Below the pieces are notes generated by a model. That model was not told the origin of the DNA. It was given only the letters and a program-made list of their open reading frames with translations, and made no database searches. 64,000 bases of DNA from Cladocopium goreaui. Taxonomy: Eukaryota; Sar; Dinophyceae; Suessiales; Symbiodiniaceae. A program made the translations under genes and the position numbers. Below are positions 1-11,400 of this stretch, in pieces. Each line of letters begins with the position of its first letter. The first letter of the stretch is position 1. The stretch lies in NCBI GenBank assembly GCA_947184155.2, contig CAMXCT020001693.1:1-64000 (forward strand), written 5' to 3'.

Positions 1-535
1 TGCACTTGCACACATACCTGATGCTACGCTACCGACCTCGTCTCTTGCACTTGCACACATACGTGATGCTACGCTACCGACCTCGTCTCTTGCACTTGCA
101 CACATACCTGATGCTACACTACAAATGGGTTGGGGTGGGGTGGGTGGGGTGGGCTAATAACGACGTTCAATGGCACTAGCACACATATGTGATGCTACGC
201 TACCGGTCTCTTCTCTTGCACTTGCACACATACGTGATGCTACGCTACTGACCTCGTCTCTTGCACTTGCACACATACCTGATGCTACGCTACCGACCTC
301 GTCTCTTGCACTTGCACACATACCTGATGCTACGCTACCGACCTCGTCTCTTGCACTTGCACACATACCTGATGCTACGCTACAGATGGGTTGGGGTGGG
401 GTGGGGTGGGGTGGGCTAATAACGTTCAATGGCACTAGCACACATACGTGATGCTACGCCACCGGTCTCTTCTCTTGCACTTGCACACATACGTGATGCT
501 ACGCTACCGACCTCGTCTCTTGCACTTGCACACGC
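1..535. repeat. 45-bp satellite with G-rich higher-order spacers
   Basis: The unit TGCACTTGCACACATACCTG plus 25 more bases repeats every 45 bp. Two GC-rich spacers (about 119-175 and 377-435), each with runs of GGGG separated by T, break the array and give a higher-order period near 260 bp. Because 45 is divisible by 3, the array stays open in several frames and translates as a 15-residue repeat on both strands. I read this as satellite DNA, not a gene. The array probably continues to the left of the window. Confidence 0.9.
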
Positions 536-900
536 CGAGACTCTTCGAGCGAACATGCAGTGAAAGTGCTGCGCCAGAAAAAAACCGAAAAGTCCGATTT
601 TTTTGTTGTCTCCCTGTGGCGAAACGCAAATTCATCAAAAAATAAGGCATCCTGAAACAGCCTCTTTCTACTCCTGGCGTTCACAAAAGCCTGCAAATAC
701 AAGTGAAAAATGATGAAAAAATAAAACGCAATGGAATTAGCCACATTTTGTGACCAAACATGATGATGATTGCTTCAAAAGTCCTGCAAATACCAAGAGA
801 TAAACATGAAGGTCATCATAAAGACTCTTGAGAAAATGCCAAAACACACGCGCGGTAAACCAGGCGCCGGGATGTTTATGCCAATTTTTTCCACCATTTT
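536..900. other. Unassigned sequence between satellite and first exon
   Basis: No gene, RNA or clear repeat is seen here. Short open frames exist but have no recognisable protein character. It could be intron or 5' flank of the next gene. Confidence 0.5.
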
Positions 901-917
901 TCCACAAAAAAGGACAG

Positions 918-3664
918 CCAGAGATCGCTGCAACGCTGAGGACGGTGGAGAAGGAGTTCCACGAGCTGGACTACATCGAGTGGTTGAAGACCTTCGATCA
1001 GTTCCACGAGATCAACAGGTACTGCAAGTATCGTCTCTTGATGCACCCAGTTTTTTTTTGGGTACCCGGTACCGGTACCCCAAAGGTACCCCAAAAAAGA
1101 TAGAAGGTGTTAAAATCCAAGCCCACAAATCCCCACAACATAGTGATCATCTATGAATTATACTTTTCATTAGCCTTTCTATGTTTTTGATTGTTTTTGG
1201 GAGTGACGATAGCGACGTTTTTCGGGTTGACGAGCATGGTTGATGGGTATTGCCCGTATTGCTGGGCAAATTGTTGTCCTTGATTCTCAGTGTTCTCCCC
1301 CTTCGTGGTGACACTTGGAGGTACATGACACAGGGTTATGTCGCCCACCACATGCTTGTAGAAGAATGATGGATGTAACTCTTGTACTTTAAGGCCACCC
1401 TTGAAGGAACCATAAAGGATGAAACATTCGCCAGTGGAACGCTGCGTGCATCCCTTTGCTCATCTCATTCAATGCCGAGGTGAGAAGAACTATACAGCCG
1501 CTTGCTCCCAGTGCTTTGTTCGGGGTTTCAAACTTATCCAATCTCAGCACAACCAAGTAACTCCAAGTGAGAATTTAATCTTCATGTGGACATCCCGCCC
1601 TAGAGAATTGCAAATGTCAGCTTTGTGAAGCTATGTTGGATCCCTGAGCTTCAAGAGTCGGCGATGGAATGCAGAAAGGCAATGGATTTGATTGATGACT
1701 GACCAGTGTGCATTTGGATTTGGATTGCCAGATTTTTTCAATCCATGTCCAGTATTCTCCTAATGATGTTTGGAGCAAAATGTGAGCCCCGTTTGCAGTT
1801 CTCCATGTTTCTCCTGGTTCCCCATCTCCGTTTGCAAGCGACGAATTTGGCCGTTGGAGTCTGTCGCTAAAAACGTCCCCAGATCCCCCGTGTGTTGATG
1901 TTGGGAGCGAGGAAACCCTCTGAATCGAAACGCTGCCGTATCTATTGATGCCCCCAGATTTTCCAGCCCAAGTGGTATTGCCCCATGGCAATTTTTTCTG
2001 CATGTTTGACTGGTTGGAGGTTTCAAACTTCAAACATCTTTTATTTTCCATAATATATGGGATGTAATCCTTCCCATTGACTCATCTTTTTCAGAGGGGT
2101 AGGTATACCAACCAGTTGAGGCTATTTTAGCCACATTTCAGCCCTGGCCATGTCCCAACGTCATCTCCAAGGAGTACCTTGAGGGTCTCATCAGCTACCT
2201 ACGAGGCTTCCTTCTCCGGACGCAGCCCTTGGCTCGGGCCCCCCAGGGCTTCCAGGGCTCCGGGACGGATGGTGTGGATGGCGACCGTAAAAAAGGGCCC
2301 ACGTTTCTGATCATTTCGCATGGCTGGCTGGAAAATGCCCCAACGAAATCTATAAATTGGGGATTTTCCGTTGCCATGTTTGATTACCAGAGGGTTGTTT
2401 CTGATAGTCTGTACAAAATAGTCCAGTTTCTCTTTGGAGGTTGATAGTTTTGATCCATAAGGATGCTGAACAACATGAGTGGGACCCACTTTAGGCCAGG
2501 TCTACTGGGGTGATCAGTTGGAGTTGATGGGAGATTTCTGCCAAGCGCTCTGGGAAGGAATTATTGGTTTCCATCCTGGTGAGGGCCAAGCAATTTCCAG
2601 CGAATTTTTATTGGTAGGGTTGGCGCTTCAAGGAATTAGCGAGAAAAATTGGACACCCCTTCAGTTTTCACTGGTTTCATCTAGTTTCTGTATAATTCTG
2701 GGGGTAATTTTTTCATGACATGGACACAACCGATCAACCCAAATCTGTCTGAGTGATCAATGAGCTCCTAGAATTGCTGGGACTACAGGATAGGGCGCAA
2801 AGAACCGTATCTCCCGGCCTGGCTTTGCCCAGATTGATGCTGACAAGCTTGAGCAGCAGTTTGAGAAGGCAGTGACATACCATGAATCCCTGGCTTAGCG
2901 CCTTAGCCCAGAAAATGTGGTACAGGTACACCGCAAAATGTCAATTTTAACAGGAACACGAGGAACTATGCATTTTGGGTACCCCAATCTTGAGACAAAC
3001 CACCTTGTGGATGGGATACGCATGGTGCAAGGTTTCTGGAGCATGGTCGTAGCCGGTTCACATGCCCAAAATGTTTGGAATCACTAAATATAGTCTAGTC
3101 TAGTGATTGGAGGACGATGCATACCCCTTGTGTACCTTGAGCATGGAACACATGGGTATGGATCAAAACAAAAATCCTTTTATGTATGTTTTTGACAAGA
3201 GACCTCGGAATAGGGTAACTTTGAGCCAATGCCGAACACACTAGTTCTTTCCCTTCATGTTAAAACATTTTGGGCCCTCAAAGTGCAGACATTTTAAGCT
3301 GCCTTGACCATGCATTCCGACTGTTGCAAAGAGCGAGTCAGCCTTTGGATGCAGCAGTAAGAAGCTGCATTTGGGTGGAATCAAACCACACAAGCTTTTC
3401 TATCGATTTGCTGGGGTGGCTTATATAATTATATATATAATATATATATATTATATTATATATATATCTATATTGTATGTATAATGTACATACATATATG
3501 CAATATACACACAATGTACGCATGAATTTCACAAACGTATTTAGTACTGGGTCTCTGGCAGACCAATGGGTTTATTCCAACCCCGTCACAGGAGTTCGAG
3601 GAGCGATGGAATGACAAGAGCATCCCTGGGTGGCAGGAACCTACCCACAAGGCTGGGATGTCGA
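918..3664 (+). CDS. SF3A3/Prp9-like splicing factor, partial exons
   Basis: Three separated exon segments read like consecutive parts of splicing factor 3a subunit 3 (SF3a60/Prp9), a U2 snRNP component acting in the nucleus. Segment 1 (about 918-1018) contains LDYIEWLKTFDQFHEINR. Segment 2 (about 2172-2245) contains EYLEGLISYLRGFLLRTQPL. Segment 3 (3592-3664) contains EFEERWNDKSIPGWQEP and ends at a good GTGAGT donor. In the family these follow one another as LDYI..L..FDQ, YLE.LL.YL..F..R..PL and EFE..W..G..PGW. A further short open segment, IDADKLEQQFEKAV (about 2830-2875), may lie between 2 and 3. The N-terminus and the C-terminal zinc finger were not found here. Borders of segments 1 and 2 are approximate because their phases do not join with simple GT-AG sites. 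Confidence 0.6.
1019..2140 (+). other. Intron of the SF3A3-like gene
   Basis: A run of T followed by a KpnI-like palindromic stretch (GGTACCCGGTACCGGTACC) lies at about 1060-1080. Apart from that I see no gene or known repeat. A weak exon-like segment near 1435-1490 (before a GTGAGAAG donor-like site) was not convincing. Confidence 0.45.
3422..3482. repeat. AT microsatellite
   Basis: Alternating AT/TATA tract within a presumed intron of the SF3A3-like region, directly upstream of the third exon segment. Confidence 0.9.
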
Positions 3665-3743
3665 GTGAGTACTTCTCATGGACTTAACCCCATCCCCTTT
3701 GTATTATCCTTCCTGAGACTTAGCAAAAATCTGGAAACCCAGC

Positions 3744-3960
3744 TTGAGACATCAGCGCAAGTTTGAGCGCAGCAAAGCACGTTCAAGTTCGCTGAAACCA
3801 AAGTGCCAGGACAAGATGTTTTGCTTGCCTTCCAACAAGCTCTTCAACAATAGCAGCTCCAAGAAATCTCATGAGTTCGGTGGCCCGGATTATGTGGCAC
3901 GCTGCCCAGATGATGAAGGGGTTCATTGGGATGCTGCCGATGCCAAGGAGCGGTAAGGTC
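3744..3960 (+). other. Unrecognised exon-like segment
   Basis: This stretch has coding-like composition and an open frame containing SHEFGGPDYVARCPDDEGVH. A second frame across it is also open for part of the length. I do not recognise a family. It may be a further exon of the upstream gene or the start of another. Frame and borders are undecided. Confidence 0.3.
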
Positions 3961-4612
3961 TACAAGAAGAAGCTGGAGGAAGTGTCGCTCCGACATGGAT
4001 TAGTTTTCTACAGGTGCCGTTAAATAAGAGCTGCGCTTAGATAGAGATCTGCTACCCATCTTTTAGTTCAATCTATTTGGGACCACAAATTGGGGTCTGG
4101 AAGGAGGCCTCTGGAGATTTCCACTTTGCTGCGACTTGCCATGGGTTGCGAAGGATCGGGCTAACAGCGGCTAACAGCTCCACCTTGACGTGTTGAGCCG
4201 GATCCATGGCCATCGAAGCATTTCCTCAAGCTTGGCAATCTTATTCAGATGAGCACTTCAGTGCTTTCCAGAGCTTCTTCAGATGATGCAGACAGTATCA
4301 TGGATATCAAGCACCACACTTCAGCTTGTACATTGACGAAATCAATCAGTTTCAGGATGTCGATCAAATTACCGTGATGGGAACCCGAACTGTCGTTCCG
4401 CAGTGGCGAAGCACGTCGCATGCCGTACCATACAATAGTACCAAGCAATCCTAATTTGTCCCATTCTATCCATCTCCCAGGTGATAGGGACCTGTGAATT
4501 CTCGAAGATATCTTGATGTCCCAGAATTGGATAAAGGGATATTCAATTTCACCATGATTTGCAATTCTTCACTGTAAATCAAACCATTGAAGCTACGGTT
4601 TTCTGCCATCAG

Positions 4613-4712
4613 TTGTGATGCCTGCCATCCGCTGGGGCACTGCGACCCTGCTGTTCGCCTTGGCACCGACATGGACCGGGACCTTTGGGACGAGACACGT
4701 GGCGATGTCGCG
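4613..4712 (+). other. Candidate 100-nt exon with canonical borders
   Basis: The segment is bordered by TTCTGCCATCAG on the left and GTAAGG on the right, the clearest GT-AG exon in this region. Two frames are open: one reads ACHPLGHCDPAVRLGTDMDR, the other a hydrophobic VMPAIRWGTATLLFALAPTW. Without the neighbouring exons the phase cannot be chosen. Product unknown. Confidence 0.4.
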
Positions 4713-5716
4713 GTAAGGGACGGTGTTTTTACGCCAAGGCATGTTGGTTCAAGCAACGGTTCCCAAATTGATATAGTTAATTGGGTTGATAGCAGTGGTT
4801 GTTTAGGTCGAACGAAATCATCCACAATCGGATAAGCCACACAGACTATGATGGGGACCCTTTTCAAAACAATAACATTCTACAGGCAGCGAGATAAAGG
4901 GTAGTATGAGATCATGCCAAGCGCCGAAGCATTCGCATGAGTTGCGATTGTCTGCGACTGAATGCCTGGCAAGAGAAAAAAAAGCAATATATATATATGT
5001 AACATTATTTAACTATTTAACCACATTTTCAGCAATAGTTCAATGGTTGTTAAAACTAAAGTGATATGGGTTAGGAGCTGACAATGTGAAGGCTAAGCCA
5101 TTTTCACATTGATATGATGGGGGTTTGACCAGCCGAAAATTGGCTGGACCTTTGTTTTTGGACAAAAAACATCAAAAACTCTAATCCATCATATTGCACA
5201 CTAGTAACATCAATATCATGGATATACAATATCAATTACATCTATTATATTGCTCCTTATTTTTGATATAATATATCTCCACTAATATTCCCATGACAGA
5301 CCTCCCCATTTTCAGCCCAGGACCGAGGCATCTCGTGCAGCGAAGCAGCGGCCCGAGAGTGACCGAAGCGGCAGCGCAGAGCGAGGAGGCCCGCATGTCG
5401 TAAACCTCATATCTTTACATGTCCAAGAGTGCCATGCTTGTCATCATAGTGGTCGCATTTTAGTTTCACCACCGGACTTTCGACAACCATATGTCAGAGG
5501 TTTCTTTACATGTGTTTCAAGCCACTAAAACCCTTCACAAAGCGTCAAAAGCCTAGCAGGACCCCAATTCATTCCAATTCACCCAATGCTAAATCAACCA
5601 TAAACAGGCCGTAAATCAACCTTGAATAAGCTCAAAATCCATCAAAATCCCCTAAAACAAGTCGAAGGAAACACCAAAAAGACATGTAGAAGATCATCTC
5701 CTGGCAGATCACTAGG
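4713..5716. other. Presumed intron, mostly AT-rich
   Basis: AT-rich sequence with a TATATATATATG tract at about 4988-5001. A GC-rich segment at about 5317-5400, after TTTCAG, could be another exon (reads PRTEASRAAKQRPESDRSGS) but has no recognisable family. Confidence 0.4.
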
Positions 5717-5832
5717 AACCCTCTGGTTATGACTAACATGGCTATAGATGGCCCACATATAGATGGTGCAAGTGGTGGTTTACCTATCAAACATCGTGAT
5801 TTTTCATGGATACGTTGAATAATCAGAGGGTA
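5717..5832. mobile_element. MITE-like inverted-repeat element, copy 1
   Basis: Starts ACCCTCTGGTTATGACTAAC and ends AATCAGAGGGTA, so the ends are inverted repeats of CCCTCTGGTTAT type. It belongs to the family of ~115-bp hairpin elements also seen at 7.4, 24.0, 55.1 and 57.8 kb. There is no coding capacity. Confidence 0.65.
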
Positions 5833-6128
5833 GAATTCTGGGAGAGATGACATGGCGATCAGTCGTCAAACCTTTTTAAAGACACGATGGCATGTCTCAA
5901 CGGATTGCTGGCGAGGAGAAGCTTCAAAAATCCAAGATCCTTTTTGTTGTCTTCTTCCACCATCGTTTGCATATGAGATAGTTCACAAACAATATGGTTC
6001 ATCCAATGGTTCATAGGGATTTATAATAACCATTATAAGGATGCTTATTATGGATGGGATGACCATCAACCATATAGTGAGTATTGACCATGGCTCATAT
6101 GACAACTATGGATAGTTATCCCCTTCAG

Positions 6129-7170
6129 ATGGTCCATCGATTATCCTGGCGGCCACGTGGGTTTTGCTTCCCTGGATTGTCCGATCAGCTGGGACTGGTC
6201 GCTCGGCAAGGTCAGCGCGACCGCAACCTTGTCTCGAAATGATCTTAGCTCCTTGATGGAACAATGAGGTGAGCCACTGACACCATCTTTGATTGTTTTC
6301 CAATAGGGAATGAACATCCATTAGTAAATCTTCAGTTGCTAGAGATGATCAGAGCATCTACAAGCTATCGTAATCTCAAGCGGAAAAATCGTGCCCATGA
6401 GACATCCTACCCCGCGGTTCCATGGACTATTTTCATTCTCCCCATTAGTCATTTGGAGGGTATATACCCTATTTTCAGACACACATCCACATATCCGATT
6501 GTTGGTCATAATATCCCATGATACCCCCCATAAATATCCATATAAATCCCATGAAAACCCGATGTGATCTTCCAAAGAAATTGAGGAAAGCTGTTGATTC
6601 GCGGCCTCACCTTGGCCTTTACTGCGGGACTTTTTATCCCACAGGTGGGGTTTTCATATTTTTGGAGTCCAGGTAGATCAACATCAGATGGCATGACTTT
6701 TTGTTGCGAATTTCAACTCATTTTTCACTCAACAATCAATTGTTTATTGGGTGTCATCAACAGGAGCATGGGATCACTAATGGCTTCGAGGAACTGGTAG
6801 CCATGACAGTTGACATCATGGCCGCCGCAGGTGCGAAAACAGGATGCCTACCTCTGGTACATCGCCCAGGTGTTGATCCATTGATGATGTCCATTTCACA
6901 GACCATCCTCATTCTGGATGGTCGTTTCAATTTTTTCCATTCTTTCCATTTCTATTCAGGAAGATCCCAGTAGAAGATTTAGTAGTATCAGATGACACGA
7001 CTCACGACTAATCAGAATTGATGAAATTGTTTTAAAAGGATGAGTTTTAAAACAATTTCATCAATTCTGATATATATATATATATCAATGTATACATCCA
7101 TGATATCCCATCCACCCTTGGTTTCATATCTACCTGGCCAGGTTGACCGCTTTAACCCGGACAACCAGGT
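6129..7170 (+). other. Unrecognised gene, three candidate exons
   Basis: Exon-like segments lie at 6129-6210 (after CCCTTCAG; contains DYPGGHVGFASLDCPISWDW), 6764-6830 (after CAACAG; EHGITNGFEELVAMTVDIMA) and about 7142-7167 (VDRFNPDNQ, then a GTGAGT donor). Coding character past that donor, to about 7215, suggests alternative borders. I do not recognise the product. These may be one gene or parts of neighbours; the exon phases are not all compatible as read. Confidence 0.3.
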
Positions 7171-7261
7171 GAGTGTTGCCGAGGCAGAACTGCTGAAACG
7201 TGCTGGAGCAATGGCCTCGAAGGCCGGGCGTTTTTTTTTTGGAACTAATAATGGGATTTTA

Positions 7262-7374
7262 ATGGGATTTTCCATAGGAAAATGGTGGTTTAATGGTGAT
7301 TAATGGGGATTAATGGGATTTAATAGTGGTTAATACTGATAGTTAATGGTGATTAATGGGGATTAATGATGATT
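7262..7374. repeat. ATTAATGGTG minisatellite next to a MITE
   Basis: Imperfect repeats of GATTAATGGG/TAATGGTGAT. It directly adjoins the inverted-repeat element at 7375 and is the reverse complement of the CACCATTAAT arrays that adjoin the copies at 24.1 and 57.9 kb. A similar tract continues at about 7540-7600. Confidence 0.7.
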
Positions 7375-7501
7375 TACCATCTGGTTATGACTAACAGTTC
7401 GCCATGGAAAATCACCATTTTTAATGGGTAAAGAAAAAGGTAAACCATCTATTTCGAAAAGGGCCATTTTCCATGGCGAACTGTTAAATAACGAGATGGT
7501 A
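7375..7501. mobile_element. MITE-like inverted-repeat element, copy 2
   Basis: Begins TACCATCTGGTTATGACTAA and ends AATAACGAGATGGTA. Inner arms GTTCGCCATGGAAAAT and ATTTTCCATGGCGAAC are perfect inverted repeats. It is diverged from the 55.1-kb copy but shares its layout: TA ends, an ..ATCTGGTTA terminus and a GGAAAAT inner arm. Confidence 0.7.
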
Positions 7502-8090
7502 ATAGTTAACAAATATTGGACATGAACCATTGTATCAAGAATGGTTGATATTGGATAATGGTTAATAATGGTTAATAATGGTCAATAATGGTTAATAAAA
7601 AAGAAGCAAGGATATGAAGAAGGGACGTGTTTTGGGCCTTTGTGTTAGTAAGGACAACTAACAACATGTAGTATTCAATAGAATAGTATAATACGAGGGA
7701 ATAATAACTAATCATAGAAACATCATAGCTAATAATAGAATCATAACTAACAATTCGCTGGTGAGAATGATAACTAATACTTGATGATATTTAATAAGAG
7801 TTAATGATACTTAGTAATAGTTTTTTGGCCATGACTACAGCAATTAGCTACTATGAACCAGTATTCTATGGATTGCCATTGTTACTACCAATTGTGATTT
7901 TATTACTGATTGGTTAGTTTACTGTGAATCAGTTGTTGTGATAGTTCCCGTGACAAGCAGTTGGATGATATCATCAGTTGCGATGTTTGTGCTGGTTGCT
8001 GTTATTGCTGTTATTAACCAGAACTACTGTAATAGGGATGACTGGTAGTATGATGATTGTTGTTACTACTATATACTAGTATTATCATTA
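7502..8090. other. AT-rich intergenic or intronic sequence
   Basis: Mostly short direct repeats of the TGGTTAATAA and ACTAATAATAG kind. No gene seen. Confidence 0.5.
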
Positions 8091-8094
8091 CCGG

Positions 8095-8203
8095 CTTTCT
8101 TCCAATCCCTCGTTCGAGCAGAGATAATTTATCCTACAGCAATTGAAAACATGGCTGGCAATGTTCAAATCCCGGTCGATGATTCATCTACAAACTACCG
8201 GTA
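8095..8203 (+). other. Candidate exon, unknown product
   Basis: Open segment containing FFQSLVRAEIIYPTAIENMA and continuing to about TNYR before GGTACT. It could be an N-terminal exon of the methyltransferase gene that follows, but nothing in the motif set confirms that. Confidence 0.3.
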
Positions 8204-8476
8204 CTACAACCGTGGATTTTTTCAGCCAGGTTAGCGGTTAGAGGGTCTTTGGATTCAGAATGATTCTGCCGCGCCTTTTTTCTTCTCAGCCAGGACTGAT
8301 TTCCTGGTTATATAATGTTATATATCATTCTATTATCAGTCATTGGAAATAGTTCATTATTAAATTATCAGTAGTTAATTCTATAACTATCAGTTCATTA
8401 TTAACCATTGGTAATTCTATAACTATCAGTAGTTCACTATTATTAAACCAATGGTTACTATTCTATAACTAGTGGG

Positions 8477-11400
8477 TCTTTGGATGCTGACTTTCTCTCT
8501 GCGTCCAAGGTAGGTGGCTCTGTGGTGGATTTGGGCAGTGGAAGTGGCAACGATTTCCTGACGCTGAAGGTGGGTCGAACTTTTTCCGAGGCTTCCTAAG
8601 TCATGGGGCTACCCCACGAGATGGTTTATTTCATGGAAAATGGATGGTTTATATGGGTTTCTGATGGAAAATCCACCTGTAAACGGATGATTTGGATTTT
8701 GGATTGATTTGGGGGTACCTAAACATTTTAGGAAACCTCCACCAGGCCAGATTCCCGGATTCCGGCAGGCAGCGGAAGCGCCAGATCTGCCGGTGCTGGC
8801 GGTGGAGCCAAATCGTTTTACCTGGGAAAAGGCCGCCTCTGAGGCGCACGACCTGGACCTTTCCGTGTCCTTCGCGGCAGACCTGGAAGAGGCCTCCTGT
8901 GTGCATCGGCAGCCTTTGACCAATCTTTGATATGCAAAAAAGGTGGATTTCAACAAGAAGGTGGGGATCCCACCCAAAGAAAACGATAGGATTTCAGTAT
9001 TTGAGCACCCATCATGTGAATGTGACAAGAGAAAATGTGGGGATTCCATCTGACACTCTGGAAGAGAATTGCTCTTTGAGCAGAAACCAATCTTGATAAA
9101 TGGGATTAAATGACTATGACCCAAATATTGGATATCAGTTTGGAACCGCACATGGTTGTTATTTTTGCTCTCTTTTCCAAAAAGGATGTTATCGTTTGAC
9201 CCCTCATTTATATAGTGCTAGTTACACCCTCCACTTCTTGCTGGTATAATTAATATCCGTTCATTGAAGGTTAAAACAGTAACATCTTTGCTTTATTGCA
9301 GGTTTTCTCAATTTTAATTCACTGCATCCTCCATTACATTGATGGTTGAAAGGATTAAACCATCCATTCATTGCTGGTTAAACCAGTTAGGTTCCCAGTT
9401 TATTGATAGTCAACAGCCACTCCATTACTTGTTGGTTATTTAAGCGCTTACGCGCGACAGCCGGCCAGGGGCCCAACTATGTTGGCCAATCTTGGGGGCT
9501 ATGTTGGCCGATCTTGGGGCTATGTTGCCCCATGTTGGGGCTATGTTGGCCCATCTTGAGCCCTATGTTGGCCTCATGTTGACCCACGTGGAGCCAAAAG
9601 ATCCGAAAAATGGGAACAGCAAAAACGCCTGTAAAACGCAGGATATTTTGATGGTCGGTGGCCTATCTTGGGGCTATGTTGGCCCATCTTGGGGCTATGT
9701 TGGCCTATCTGGAGGGCAATGTGGGCCCATCTTGGGGCTATGTTGGCCCATCTTGGGGCTATCTTGACCCATCTTGGGCGCTATGTTGGCCCATCTTGGG
9801 CGCTATGTGGGCCCATCTTGGGGCTATGTTGGCCCATCTTGCGGCCTATGTTGGCCCATGTTGACCCATCTTGAGCCACAAGATCCGAAAAATGGGAAAA
9901 AATTGGAAGAGCACAAAACACCGTAAAACGCGGGTTTTTTTGGCCCTACCGGGTGGTCGGCGGCTGGGGCGGCGGCCCCTCTCTCCTACGGAGAGGAGAG
10001 AAACGCCGTACGGCAAGGACACGGCCAGGGGGCCCCTGGCCGGATTAATTCATTAAGGGGCTACGCCCCCTGCCGCCGACCCCAGGCAGGGTAGCGTGAA
10101 TATACTCAAGACGGCACACAAGTATGCAACGCATGCACAGCCTTTGCCTTCGTTTGCCATCTTGCTCATCGCACGAATCAACGCCTGGCCCGCTTGCGCC
10201 AACGCGAAACCCGCCACCGTCACGCAGCAATCCTAGAGGACGTTCGCAAGGAAATTCAGGAAATACACGAAGCAAGACAAACTTCCACGCGAGCAGAAGC
10301 TCCCAAAACGGACACTGCCCACTCATCGAACCAGCAGCTTGCTGTCGGGCCTGACACGGTTACGCCACAACTGTACACATACATCTGCCCACACTGCGCC
10401 AAATCTGTGCAAAGCAAAGTGGCAACAGGACAAATCGATCACCGCCGAGGTGATGGTTGCGGCCACAAATTTCGCGTTGCAAATGGCTTGCTTGCAGGTC
10501 GCACGCATACGCACACGTGTCCGACATGCAGCGCGGTGGTGCGTTCAACAAAAGCTTCCGGCCGAATTCAAGTAACTCATCGCACTCCCAACGGAAAGCA
10601 GTGTTCCACCAACCACTGGCACGTGCATAGTTGATGGAACCCTCCGGGCAACGGCTCCCACTGCCTAACGTTGCTTTCTGAACCTGCAAGAAAACTAGCT
10701 CTCTTCCAGCTGTCAACGCTCACAAACGGCGCCCTCGCCACAGCAAAACAGCAGGGCCCTGAAGGACGGACCGAGCCTCCGGGCAACGGCCCCCAGTGCC
10801 TAACGTTGCTTTCTGAACCTACAAGAAAACTATAGCTATAGCTCTCTTCCAGCCGTCAAGGCTCACAAACGACGCCCTCGCCACAGCAAAAAAGCAGGGC
10901 CCTGAAGGACGGACCGAGCCTCCGGGCAACGGCTCCCACTGCCTAACATTGCTTTCTGAACCTGCAAGAAAACTAGCTTTCTTCCAGCTGTCAAGGCTCA
11001 CAAACGGCGCCCTCGCCACAGCAAAACAGCAGGGCCCTGAAGGACGGACCGAGCCTCCGGGCAACGGCTCCCAAACTAGCTCTCTTCCAGCCGTCAAGGT
11101 TTAGAAACGGCGCCCTCGCCACAGCAAAACAGCAGGGCCCTGAAGGACGGACCGAGCCTCCGGGCAACGGCTCCCACTGCCTAACGTTGCTTTCTGAACC
11201 TACAAGAAAACTAGCTCTCTTCCAGCCGTCAAGGCTCACAAACGGCGCCCTCACCACAGCAAAACAGCAGGGCCCTGAAGGACGGACCGAGCCTCCGGGC
11301 AACGGCTCCCAAACTAGCTCTCTTCCAGCCGTCAAGGTTCACAAACGGCGCCCTCGCCACAGCAAAACAGCAGGGCCCTGAAGGACGGACCGAGCCTCCG

